From Allodiplogaster sudhausi (taxonomy: Eukaryota > Nematoda > Chromadorea > Rhabditida > Diplogasteridae), in contig CALZFC010000354.1 in assembly GCA_945643635.1 (NCBI GenBank), forward strand, positions 2,120,001-2,184,000: a stretch of DNA of 64,000 nt. Direction: 5' to 3'. How positions within the stretch are numbered: the first letter of the stretch is position 1; the number at the start of each line of letters is the position of its first letter. Positions 35,211 through 45,406 of this stretch are shown one piece after another. The notes beneath the pieces were generated by a model. The model ran no database searches and was not told the DNA's origin. It saw nothing but the letters and a program-made list of their open reading frames with translations. Position numbers and translations under genes: made by a program.

Positions 35211-35789
35211 ACTTTTAACGCCTTTTTGAAAGAATACATTATGTTTCTGAGTTGGAATGTATGCTGCATTTTGCGTGCTCGTTCAACAGAAGACAACGAA
35301 TTTAAAAGAGAACAGCAAGAATTTAAAGCGTTTCGTTTTTTTGACGCTGCAATTCGAGCATCAGAAGGGAGAGAAAATCTATAGAAAATTCACTTTTTTT
35401 CTCTTCTAATTTCAATAATCCATTCTCTTTTCGATATTTCTCTCTCACTCTGGTCACGCTCTCTGCCCTTTCTCTCTCAATGCAACGGATACTGCGGTAT
35501 TTTTCTTTATTCTTTTGACAGCTCCTTTCTACAATCTTAAAAGAAATCGCAGCGTGATAGCATAATTTGTTAGCAAACATAAAACTTCTAAAAAAAATTC
35601 CGTTCTTATTATATTTATTATACATAATCTGACAGCCTGTAAACATACATAAATACGTCAGCTCCTATGAAAATTACCGGAAATGTTTGAAAGAAGACAA
35701 TAAGCGCTCTTCCTATTACGCATAATCGATTTTGCTCCCATCTCAATTCTCTTTAATTTTGTGTTATATCTAATATCTTGCCGGTTATA

Positions 35790-36139
35790 CTTGGTGACAT
35801 CCCAATTGACAATGCCCGACCTGTCCCTGCTGCAGCCAGTGAGACGTGTTAGGGACAATTTTTGAGAATTACTGTTCAGCCTTCAGAGAAGGGTTTTGTA
35901 GGCGAAGCATGAAGCCGGTCTGGAAAGATTATGGAAATGACATTGACAAACTTATCTGGTAAATTAGATTTTTTCAGCTCTCTTCTTCGATCTCAGTGAG
36001 TGAAAAAAGCTGTTTGATAGTCTGGAGCCGTAATGCAAGAGATGAGCTGTTATACATGAGCGCTCATGTTTGCCAATGGGATGCGAAATGATTTGCCAAC
36101 CGTATGACGAAAAAAGTGGGAAATAGTGACAACGCCTTA
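35790..36139. repeat. Duplicated module, left part (copy D)
   Basis: 35800-35910 matches the 3' exon of the 50.9-kb epoxide hydrolase gene; 35975-36105 matches the LSEWKK relic. The module is then interrupted by the foldback element and resumes at about 37067 (CGGCAAAACGAGGAAGCAAG, compare 27206). Confidence 0.6.
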
Positions 36140-36367
36140 GAAACGGAGTTAGTTCGTTTCCTTTTAGTTCGTTCACGACGCAGATTTGCACACACAGTTC
36201 GCATTGCCCGCACTCGGAAAACGCACTTTGAAGTGACCAATTTGCTCCAGCTCTTCAAAGTTCGTTTTCCTATTACTTGGCTGAGTTCGCAATGCATGCA
36301 CTGATAAGTGCGGCGGGCGAGTATCACGTAACCGCTTTGCCGGCCGACCCGACATTCTGTTTGCGTG

Positions 36368-36424
<57 letters not shown>

Positions 36425-36806
36425 ATATCAGGAATCTCAAACACGACCCACAAACAAGCCAGTTAATCGTCTTTTGCAACTATTATTGTCGTTTTCGCTA
36501 TAAAACAGTTTAAACTGTTGGCAAAACGTGAGAACAAAAGCTGCAAAAGTTGAAAAACTGGCTAACCTGGTTTTATGGAATCGTGTTGGCGCCGTCGTTG
36601 TCGAATCTGGAATTAGAATTGAGGACTTTGCTACCGCCCGGACATGTTTTGGCGTTTTATTTTACCCCGTTAGAGAGAGAGAGAGAGAGAGGAAAAGAGT
36701 GTTGTGTATGTTGTAATTCGGTCTCTTTGTAGTGTTCACATCAACAGCGAGACCTGGTACATGAAGCTGTTATTAGAATGAGAGAGAGAGAGACAGAGAC
36801 AGAGAG

Positions 36807-36846
<40 letters not shown>

Positions 36847-37066
36847 TGTGAGTGACTCTCATGGAAGTCTTGACGTACATGAATTCGAATATTCGACTAT
36901 TCGAATAATCTAAAGTGTGAATAGAACGAACTTATGTCCGGCGAGTTCGGTTTCCGGCGGAAAGTTCGTTTCTGTCGTTTTTAAAGTACGTTTTATGCGA
37001 ACTTAAAAACGAACTTTCCCGCCAGAGGGTTAAAGTATTATACTTTCTGCGCTGTGTGTGGTAACC
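36140..37066. mobile_element. Foldback/MITE-like element, copy 2, inserted in module D
   Basis: It shares the body of the 7521-8657 element, including the left subterminal block (GTTCGCATTGCCCGCACTCG), CT array, GA arrays and right subterminal hairpin ending CTGCGCTGTGTGTG. The left terminal repeat is degraded to CACACACAGTTCGC. Near 36217-36269, GGAAAACGCACTTTGAAG faces CTTCAAAGTTCGTTTTCC, a near-perfect inverted repeat. Confidence 0.7.
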
Positions 37067-37617
37067 CGGCAAAACGAGGAAGCAAGAAAAAAATAAGTGA
37101 AATACAGAAACAGAAAACAAACTATGAACTCCTTGGGAAGTAAAGAGGTTCAAAAACTAGTTTTGTGTCAACGAAATGAAGACAGAGAAGTAATTTGTAT
37201 GAAATCTGTGATATCGCTGAAAAAGTTGAGCAGACAGTTTTCATTGTGAAAATAGATCGAATATCATCTTGGGTGGTATACGAAGCGTTCCAAATTCACA
37301 ATTCTAAGGCAAAGCGTAAAAAAGCGTGCACCTTGCAGAAACCTGTCAAGTGAAGAGGCAGTATATGAGGAAGGGAATACAATGAAATCTCCATGAGCTC
37401 CAAACATTTCTCCTATGTAGCTGGACCTTATTCTTACTTGAATTCTTTGCCAATTATTTGAAGGTACGATCATAGCCATTTCTTCCGATTGTCAGATGCT
37501 TTTCATTTGGCCAACTATTTATAAAATAACATAAAAACTTATATTACAACGATAGTGAGCGCATCTTTTTCATAAGTATGCGCTGTATTTCAAGATATTA
37601 AGAATAGGTCTCCAAAG

Positions 37618-38890
37618 ATGCTTCTTCTGATGCTGGCTGCGCTCCTCTCCTTTTCCGTTGTCCCCGCTTCGGCCGCTAATCTGGCGGCGTCTGACATCGC
37701 GGGCTGCACCGACGATTGCGTTATTCTGACCAACTCGCAAATTCCGCCAGAGAGATGCTTCGGCGCTTACGTTCGTCACTTTACGCATCTCGCCCCGGGA
37801 TGCGCCATCACCGCGTGCGTCAGCGGCACTTTACAAGTTTGGCGATTACTATTAATATATTGATTAAATTACATACTGATTGTTGAATCATTGATTGATC
37901 GATTAAATCGTTATTTTTTGATCCATTGTATTTTTGATTTCTCTGATGAATCATTGATTAATCCGATATATTGGTATTGACGACATTTTTAACCATACAA
38001 AAAAAATGTCTATTTTTTTCAAAAACTTAAAGTAAGCATCAGGATATAATAGGCTAACATAAGTACCTTTTCCAGTACGGCATGCCCCTCTTCCAAACTC
38101 CGTACTCACTCTCTGGCACCAAACTGATGTGCAAGATGGTTACTTGTCTTACTTTCATATTTTGAAACTTTGTTGCTTCAGCTATATTCGCACGCATTTT
38201 CTAAGCGGATAGTGTAAAGTAATGCAAGAAAAGAAACGCGCGAATATATACATAAAATAATCTTCTAGGGCCAATGGTACGCGGACGACGGCTCGAACCA
38301 GGGCAAGAACACCACGACGACGTGCGCTTTCTTCACCGACGGCGGTGATCGAGCTGGTCAGGCAGAATGCTGACCTCGTGGAGCTGCAACTTGTAGCATA
38401 TTGATTGAATTCTTGATTTTTGTAAGGATGCACGTCATGCAGGGTGCTCACGACATCGAATGCATGCCCGGACGGGAAGCGCTGCAACATTTCGCTCGCG
38501 CCACGCTCCCGTACACCGGCTGCAGCATCTACAAATGCGACCGCGGCGGACAACTTCATGTTATTCTATATTCCCATTATTCTTAATGTATATAAAAACT
38601 AGTCGATAATGAAATATATTTTTTTTAAGATTTGCATTATAAATTTTTTTAAGGCATTTGCATTCAAAGAATGGCATGACATCGAATACGTCGGCTGCCA
38701 TCACAACTCACACTGGCGTCTGAACAGCCTACGCGACGCGGACGGTTCGTTTGGTTTTTTAGCGCGGTTTTTTAGTGTAGCTTCATAGTGTTGGATTGTC
38801 TTCCTTATAACAATATAAAAAAAAAGAATGCGCAATTTCAGACAGCCTCGCACTCACGTGCTCGGTGCCTGCACGTAATGTGACGCTTCC
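37618..38890 (+). pseudogene. Six-exon secreted Cys-rich family, copy D (best preserved)
   Basis: Exons 37618-37836, 38076-38138, 38269-38356, 38427-38559, 38654-38744 and from 38842. It has a signal peptide (MLLLMLAALLSFSVVPASAA), GCTDDCVILT, PGCAITACVSGTLQ, then YGMPLFQTPYSLSG, GQWYADDGSNQGKNTTTTC and CTSCRVLTTSNACPDGKRC. A 7-bp deletion in exon 4 after CNISL shifts the frame and loses the GC.IY.C block. The last exon lacks the CVPMR-stop end and stays open into the fatty-acid-binding protein start region. Mature protein would be roughly 200 residues with about 14 Cys and an NTT glycosylation site, so extracellular. Family unknown. Confidence 0.75.
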
Positions 38891-38907
38891 TCGAATTATT
38901 GTATCTA

Positions 38908-39337
38908 TGGAACTTAAGGTTGAGAAGAGCAGAACCGTCGACGCTTTCCAAGGCCGCTGAGGCCTCGAGGACTCTGTGAGTAGTACATGAAGGAAGCCGG
39001 CGTAGGCCTGCTGTCCCGGAAGGCTGCCGCGAACATTATGGTCACCCTTGAGATCAAGATTAAGAACGGAATCTTCACTGTCACCCAGCAATCGTCATTC
39101 AAGGACACGTCTGCGACCTTCGAGTTGGACAAGGAATTCGACGAGACGACTCCGGATGGCCGCGTCTTCAAGAGCATCGTCTCTTTCAAGGACGGCAAGC
39201 TCGTCCACGTTCAGAAGCCCGTCAAGGCCGACCAGAATGGCTCGATCATTACTCGCTGGATCAAAGGAGAGACTCTCGTTACTACGATGACCTCTGGCCT
39301 TGTCACGTCCAAGAGGACATACAAGAAGATGAAATAA
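38908..39337 (+). pseudogene. Fatty-acid-binding protein (lipocalin-like FABP), damaged N terminus
   Basis: Intracellular lipid carrier of the FABP/CRABP family. From 38987 the frame is intact: YMKEAGVGLLSRKAAANI, FTVTQQSSFKDTSATFEL, EFDETTPDGRVFKSIVSF, TTMTSGLVTSKRTYKKMK, stop at 39335-39337, covering about 110 of the usual 130 residues. Upstream, VDAFQGR matches the family start (DAF.G.W), but the following Trp codon is TGA (38961). GTGAGTAG then separates LEDS from YMKE, an 8-base piece that looks like an intron donor and acceptor fused. A shorter product starting at the Met of MKEAGVG is possible. No other intron interrupts the frame. The C-terminal basic/aromatic ligand residues (K/R..Y) are kept. 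Confidence 0.75.
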
Positions 39338-39521
39338 AAGGAGACAAGCGGTTCTGATTGGAGACACTTATAATCTTTACAAATTTGTTTCTTTCGTAAC
39401 TGTTTCATTCATTCATTCACCAATTTCGGGGACCATTTAATTTGCTCAGTATTTATGTTCTTGAGGAAGGAAAAAAGATTAAATGAATTAATATTTAGAA
39501 CACTTTTAACATGACGCGAAA

Positions 39522-39580
39522 TAAAGCATTCACTTTTGAAAATCGTCTAGTTAACAAAGTAAATTTAGCATAACAATAGA
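39522..39580. other. Empty site of the Kolobok insertion (paralogous)
   Basis: ATAAAGCATTCACTTTTGAA...TCTAGTTAACAAAGTAAATTTAGC aligns with the left flank (29607-29639) and right flank (34504-34530) of the transposon joined at a single TTAA. Confidence 0.8.
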
Positions 39581-39699
39581 CATATTCTTATTGTTGTCAC
39601 TGATCTTTGAGAAAGAAAGAAGAAGGAGAAAAAAAGCACAAAAAACCCTTGCATTAAAAGCTTCTAATTTAATAGCTTTCTACTAATGCCTTATTCCTA

Positions 39700-40060
39700 G
39701 TATTAAATGCGATAGTCGCAAAGTCGCTCTTGTCTCTAGTCAGCTTCCTGGAGGAATGCCTGATTGACCGCGGTTGGCTGGTCCTGCTGCACCCAATGCG
39801 AGGCGTCCTTGATGTAGACGCAGCGGCCATCGCGGCAAGCTTCGGCCGAGAGGGCGCCGAGCTCACGCATCAGGTACGCGTCGCCGTCGCCCCACACCAC
39901 AAGCGTCTTCGGCTGCAATTTGTCGAACCTCCTATTGTTCCATTTGTTTTCCTTTCTCCACAATTCATACAATTGTCCAACTCCTCTCAACAAAATTGTA
40001 CCGCAAGGGAGACGGCCGCACTCGGGAAATGGCAATGGGGTTTTAATGAGTTTTTAAGTT
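39700..40060 (-). pseudogene. Epoxide hydrolase last-exon relic, module D
   Basis: 39736-39925 is almost identical to the last exon of the 47.2-49.7 kb gene (TLVVWGDGDAYLMRELG, IKDASHWVQQDQPTAVNQ) with a 9-bp loss (AIQ missing before AFLQEAD, stop). Homology continues through the preceding intron to about 40060 and downstream to about 39650. No earlier exon is present. Its closeness to the parent suggests a recent copy or gene conversion. Confidence 0.8.
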
Positions 40061-40550
40061 TAAGGAACTTTAATGTGTAGTTAGTAAGACTTCTTGGTTT
40101 TGTGGTTGTGCAATCTGAGTGCTGCTAAAACTCCCTTTATTCACGATGGCAAATATGCTCTTTGTACTCGCCGTTTTTGGTGAACAAGACAGAGGAGCAA
40201 AAGGAGTTTCCTTCTCTCGAAGCAGGTCTCTCTACTTCGGACGCTGCACTTCCCTTTGCGTGTCTCCAAAGGTACACGAATTGATGTCCTGCAAATATTT
40301 CAAAAGCCGATATTTGCTGAATTTGCCATCAGAACACCCTAGAATCGACGGGTATTTGAATGCAAGCACATTACGCTTCCTGTCAAAAGTGAATATTATG
40401 GTCGAACCGAAGAATCTGGGGCGTTTCCAAGCGGTCGCTTGTAAGACACGCTTTTGACAGATTTCGTCTTGTGTGTTCTCACCTCAAAAAAAAAATAGAT
40501 TAAATTGTGGCTAACAGTAAATATGTAGTAACGGAGATTAAAAATAGTCA
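40061..40550. other. Intergenic, no supported gene
   Basis: A 112-codon open frame at 40119-40457 shows no motif, signal peptide or splice signal pattern. Confidence 0.4.
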
Positions 40551-40552
40551 CT

Positions 40553-43389
40553 TTAATTAAATAAAAACAATATTTTTAAGTAAAAAAATAAACACACGGC
40601 GGTAGCTGGCTTGGCTCCTGCCTTGGCGTCCTTTCTCTTCAAAGGCGACTTCGGAACGGATGCTGGCTGGAAGAAAACACGTGTGATCATCATCTTATTT
40701 AAAATAATGGAATGAAGCCCGTCGTAATGTTTCCAAAAAAACTTCCTGCATATTTACAATTAACGCTTCCTCGCTTCTTATTCAACTAATCTACTGCAAG
40801 GCATAAAAGCAACCTTGGTTTGAACATCAGGAACTGTCGTGATCGTTAGAGCGAGCTGAGGCGACTGTAAAAATTTTTTTAAATTTTTTGCTTGTTTTCA
40901 CCCACCAGTTTGCTGGCGGGTGAAAACAAAAAATAATTTTAACATCACACTTTGCTGGATGGTTTACTGGGCGTCGACTTAGAAGAGTACGGCACGGGCG
41001 GCGTTTTGAGTGGCGCCGACGCGGTCTTCGAAGGCGCCGGCGTCTTGAGGCCGTTCGGAGTGGCCTTCTTTGCCTTCGCACGCATCACGCGCACTCGACG
41101 CTTCAGCACCCCGGCCTTAGGAGAAAATTAAATTTAATATGAACATTTAAATTACTTAGAAACTATGAACATACAGATAGATTTAAATTAATGCTTTCCC
41201 TTTAAAAGTTTGCCTATGAAATTTTCAATTCAAAGATCATGTTGAATGAATGAATTAACATAATTGTGAGAGGAGGGGAGCGGGAGAATTATAGCACTTT
41301 TGAGTGGTAGAAAATTGGAGAGGAGAGGGTAAGAGAGAAAGTAAGAGTCAGAGCGAGAGAGAGAGAGAGAGATAGAGAATGGAGGGGATGAGGGAGTCAG
41401 GAGATCGGAGAGAGAGCAGAGCGCACCACAATCAAATTGCAGAGCAAGACGAAGTTACTCATCACGACGAGCGCGAGGCCCAGGTTGAAGAGGGCCGCCT
41501 TCACCGGAGAATCTAGGCGAAATTCTATTTAAAATTTTTGTTTAAATCTAGGCGAACATTTATAAAATAGACTTTAAAAAATATAAATCACCCTTGCCTA
41601 GCGAATTAGTTAACGAAAAGTGAAAGGTTTATTTGTATGTAGTAGTGAGCGCAATCAAAGTAAGATACTGGGCATTGTGGAGAGAGCGACTGGAGAGGCA
41701 ACCACTCTGAGTCGGCGACAGCAGATGAAATGACTTAAAACATTTGATTTTGTGAAGGAGGTAAAAATACGTGATTTCTCGAAAGAGTGCGAAGAAGTGC
41801 ACAATTTCTCAACTTTGCATACTACATATCACTTTCAGTTATTTCGACCAAAGGACACTTCAGAAGCAAATTTTATGAGTTTTAACATCGCGAACAAAAT
41901 AGAAAAGAAAGTGAGCATTTTTAGTAGCACTGTGATTTCTCTGCTTTTATTTGTTCTCGGCGGAGAACCCATTTAGACGGCATTTATATATACGCGCGGA
42001 GAACACGAAGAAAGATTCTTTCTGATCCAGCGGAAACAAAGTTTTTATCTAAAAAATATATACATATTTGCTATTCTGAAAACCAACAAAAACTCTTGAT
42101 CGCAAGTAATTGTGAATTCGACGTCTACAACACGCGCGCGCGCATTTATTCATGAATCTGTGGTGGAGGCAAGGATTGGACGCGCGGCTTGTTCAAGGTT
42201 GGGGCCTTTGAGAGATGGCGAGTGGGCCTAGCTAGGACCGCCAGAAAAGGAGGGTCAGGTTAGGACCCTTGGTGTACGCCACACTCTACGGGCAGATAAA
42301 AGGACCCTTCCGAGTCGCCATCGCAGTCCTCACAAGACACGGAGAAGTTGCTGAAGAAAATAAAAGGTTACTTTTCTTTTCTTACTATTTCTATTGCTCT
42401 GCCTTTCCTTCTTTTACTCTCTCTCTCTCTTCTCTCTCCCTCTCTCTCCCTCTCTCTTTCTCCACCTCTCCCTCTCCTCCGCTCTCTCTCCCTCTCTCTC
42501 TCCTCTCTCTCCCTCTCTCTCCCTCTCTCTTTCTCCCTTCCTCTCTCTCTTCTCTCTCTCACCATTCACTCTTCCACTCGTGCTGCTGCTTCCGCCATCG
42601 TGAAATGCCGGCGTGCGAGCGTCGCGAAGCTCGTCGACCGTGTCGATCAGCGCCGTCGAAGAGTTCACCCTCACGGAGGAGTGGTCGCCACTGAAAGAGA
42701 AAGAGAGAGAGGGAGAGAGAGAGAGAAAAGAGAAAAGGAGAGTGAGAGGAGGGAGAGCTAGAGAGATAGAGAGAGAGCGAGGTGCAACATATGATAAAGA
42801 GAGATGATACGCGAGGACAACTTCGGGCGAGACGACAAAGTTAATGAGAAACTCGCCGAAGAATTGAAATAATCCTAGCAAAATTTTGAATTTTCACTTT
42901 TCCCGCCGAGCGCAACTCACTTTGCCCTCCTCTCGTGCCAGCAAGCCGCCTCGAGGACGGTCGGGTTGAGGGAGGCGAGCGTGTGCCAGACCGGCTCATC
43001 GATGGAGGAAGCTGGGGTTGAAGAGCCAGAGGTCGAAGAGCCGCGGGTCGAGGAGCCAGAGGTCACTGTGAGGGAGGTGGAGCTGTCCGAAGGGGTGGCC
43101 GAGACGGCGAGCCGCGACGAAGACGGAGAGGTCGCCACATAGAAGCCACTGAAAGAGAGAAGGACAGAGATAGAGAGAAAGGAAGGGAGAGAGAGTGTGT
43201 GTGAAGAGAGACCGGGGAGAGGGGGAGAGATGAAGAGAGACGGAGAGAGGATGAGAAAGAGAGAGAAAAAAAAAATTCCCCACACCTTGGCACTGGCGAG
43301 TTAAATGACTGGAAGCACCGCTCGAGGGGCGCCACGATCATCGGCTTGAGCGGGCTTTGCATCGTCTGATGTGGCGACATCTCAATCAT
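40553..43389 (-). CDS. Orphan Ser-rich single-pass membrane protein with Lys/Pro-rich tail
   Basis: Six exons in phase: 43389-43286 (MIEMSPHQTMQSPLKPM), 43148-42921 (Ser/Thr-rich, STSGSSTPASSIDEPVW), 42690-42563 (SSVRVNSSTALIDTVDEL), 41512-41427 (transmembrane LGLALVVMSNFVLLCNLIV), 41115-40951 (RRVRVMRAKAKKATPNGL, SAPLKTPPVPYSSKS) and 40666 to about 40553 (PASVPKSPLKRKDAKAG). The large Ser/Thr region precedes one helix and a strongly basic tail follows, which favours an outside-in topology, although no signal peptide is seen. A possible extra 5' exon lies at about 43735-43560 (VAAKSVIASGLRRPWIR joins in phase). Introns carry long CT and GA tracts. No known family; the last exon's 3' end is uncertain. 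Confidence 0.6.
40894..40927. repeat. Hairpin in last intron of the Ser-rich membrane protein gene
   Basis: GTTTTCACCC-A-CCAG-TTTG-CTGG-C-GGGTGAAAAC: ten plus four paired bases, one A/C mismatch and a four-base loop. Confidence 0.75.
42410..43262. repeat. CT tract then GA tracts in introns
   Basis: Pyrimidine-rich CT repeats at 42415-42560 and purine-rich GA repeats at 42690-42785 and 43150-43262 on the plus strand, flanking small exons of the minus-strand membrane protein gene. Confidence 0.85.
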
Positions 43390-43919
43390 GGCCCTTTACC
43401 CTAATTCACACTAAAAGTACTATACCGTAGCTACACTGAGTTTACTCTATCTTACTATTTACCCATACTAACATATAATAGCAATAAATTTTTCAGCATT
43501 CAAACAGTAATTTCCAATAAATTCCATATTGGGTGTAGAAGCCACACACCTTATCCAAGGACGGCGCAAACCTGAGGCAATTACGGACTTGGCCGCAACG
43601 CGAACCGCGCCGCAACCACCCCAACCCTCTCCCTTTCCTACCTCGCCCGAAACCTCGGTCGCCTCCTTCGCCGACACTCTCCCTACGCCGCAGCGAACTG
43701 CGACGCGCGAGTGACGCGTCGCGGCTTTCCCTCTTCTCCATCCTCCGAGGCGACACTAGCAACGAGAATTTTAAAAGTTTTTTTTAAACATTGTCTTTAA
43801 ATTAATAAAAATTTTTTTAAATATTATTGAAATATTTATTTATCATTTTAAACCAATTAATAATATTAAAGTTAATATCTAATAATTTGTTAGACATTCT
43901 TCGACTATTTCGTTCAGTT

Positions 43920-44250
43920 TATTAACGGAGCACGAAGTTCGACGGAAATCTGTTTGAGACATTTTTCCAAACTCGTGTAGTCGGCGTCTTCACGAGTCTC
44001 ATGGTCAGGGATAAAGGCGCGAATTCAAATGCGTGTTTTTTCAACCTCGCTCCTCGTCGTCCTCTCCTCCTGGCGCCGCGCCCATTCCGAGCAGCACGCC
44101 GAGCGAGAGGCCAACAGCGACGCCGGCAAAGAAGAAGGCGGCAGCCACGCGATGCTCGACGTCGATCATGAGAAGAATGATGAGAGAGAAGAGAAGAGCC
44201 GACCGAGCGCCGGCTTAAGAGTGGTAGAAGAATGGGAGTAGCCATCACTT
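43920..44250 (-). CDS. Small single-helix membrane protein (orphan)
   Basis: The first ATG downstream of the TATA box gives MIDVEHRVAAAFFFAGVAV, GLSLGVLLGMGAAPGGEDDE and ERG with a stop at about 44039: one Gly/Ala-rich helix followed by an acidic tail. A second coding-like block at 44005-43920 (TREDADYTSLEKCLKQIS, VELRAPLIN, stop) may be a further exon through a GTTGAA donor, but the phases do not close cleanly. No family was recognised. Confidence 0.42.
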
Positions 44251-44257
44251 TCGAAAG

Positions 44258-44265
44258 TATTTATA
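44258..44265 (-). promoter_or_regulatory. TATA box of small membrane protein gene
   Basis: TATAAATA on the minus strand. A start site about 30 bp downstream would make the ATG at about 44167 the first AUG. Confidence 0.4.
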
Positions 44266-44269
44266 TGAT

Positions 44270-45400
44270 CGAAATGCACTTGAAATGACGCGTTTTAAGG
44301 GCAAATAATTATTGAATATAAAATTCAACATTATGAAATCGATTAAAGTATCGCGATTTTTACGTGGAAAAGATGAGAGATGCATATATCGCATGTAAAG
44401 TGCAAGAATGAACTACATAGTAAAACCAGGTAGCCTTGTCTATCTATTTCATAGTCGTTTAACCATCAAACACGTATAACTAAACAAGAGTTATGCTTGC
44501 TATGATTTGTTAAATTTTAATAAAAATCAAATTTCCATGATTTGTTGAATCTTTAAAAAAATAAACAGCCAAAGAAAGAAAAAAAGGATGTTGGAGAAAA
44601 CAACAAATTCAAATGGCTTGGCAAACTTGCATTTAGTTGCATTTAAAAGATTCGGCGCATTATTCAATTTGTACATCTAATTAATTTAAAAATAGTTTTA
44701 TGCATGAGCGGGACTGTAGGGTACCGGGCAACCGGTTTTTACGAGGTTGTACCGGGTTTCAACGGGATTCATCGTGTTTCACCAAGTTAACCGAGATACG
44801 GGTTGTTTTACCGGGTACCTGGTTGTTTTACCGGGGTTTACCGGGTTTCCGGGTTGTTTTACAGGGTTTTAACTGGTTTCCGAGTTATTTCACTAGGGTT
44901 TTTTGTAGTTCTGTTCAGGATGAGAACCGAGTGGAAAATGTTATTTCTAGGTTTTTCCCCAGATGAGCATTTTTTTTTAACTCTTCACCAAAATCCTTTC
45001 CCAGTTCGATATATTCAAGGTATTACATTAAAAGTTTGTCAACAAGTGAACTAACGTCGTGCAAACGAATGAAAATATGAGCAAGGTCACTTGCTTGTGT
45101 ACTTTTGGTGTGACTTTTATAAAGTATTAATTCAAGTGCAAGTGGCGAACAACAGTATACTGTACATTTAAACGATCTCGGGCTCGAGAGCAGATCATTT
45201 CCTACTGCTGGAGTCGCCCGAAGAGGTTGGATCGTCAGTTCTCTTCTTCTCTATTCCAGTATTCCCCGAATTGTTTATCCTCGCTGCTTCTATTAATTTT
45301 TATTTTATAAAAAAAATAAATCAATTAAAATTAATTAATAAAAAAAACAATAATGGGTATTAAAAATGTGGAAAACAATTTTTTGTTTAATTAGTCTTTT
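44270..45400. other. Intergenic with a degenerate ACCGGGT minisatellite
   Basis: 44715-44905 repeats imperfect ACCGGGTTT...GGTTGTTTT units of roughly 20-30 bp. The rest is A/T-rich with no gene. Confidence 0.6.
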
Positions 45401-45406
45401 CTTGAG

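Noticed and set aside
4348..38963. TGA in place of Trp, Cys or Phe codons in several genes (4.4, 13.4, 30.6 and 39.0 kb), as if TGA were reassigned.
   Set aside because: The affected genes also carry frameshifts or TAG/TAA stops, while the intact genes (srt, Ig-EGF-TM) use TGA as their terminator. Ordinary decay explains it.
40119..40457. 112-codon open frame as a gene.
   Set aside because: No motif, no signal peptide and no splice sites. It may be chance in a gene-poor spacer.
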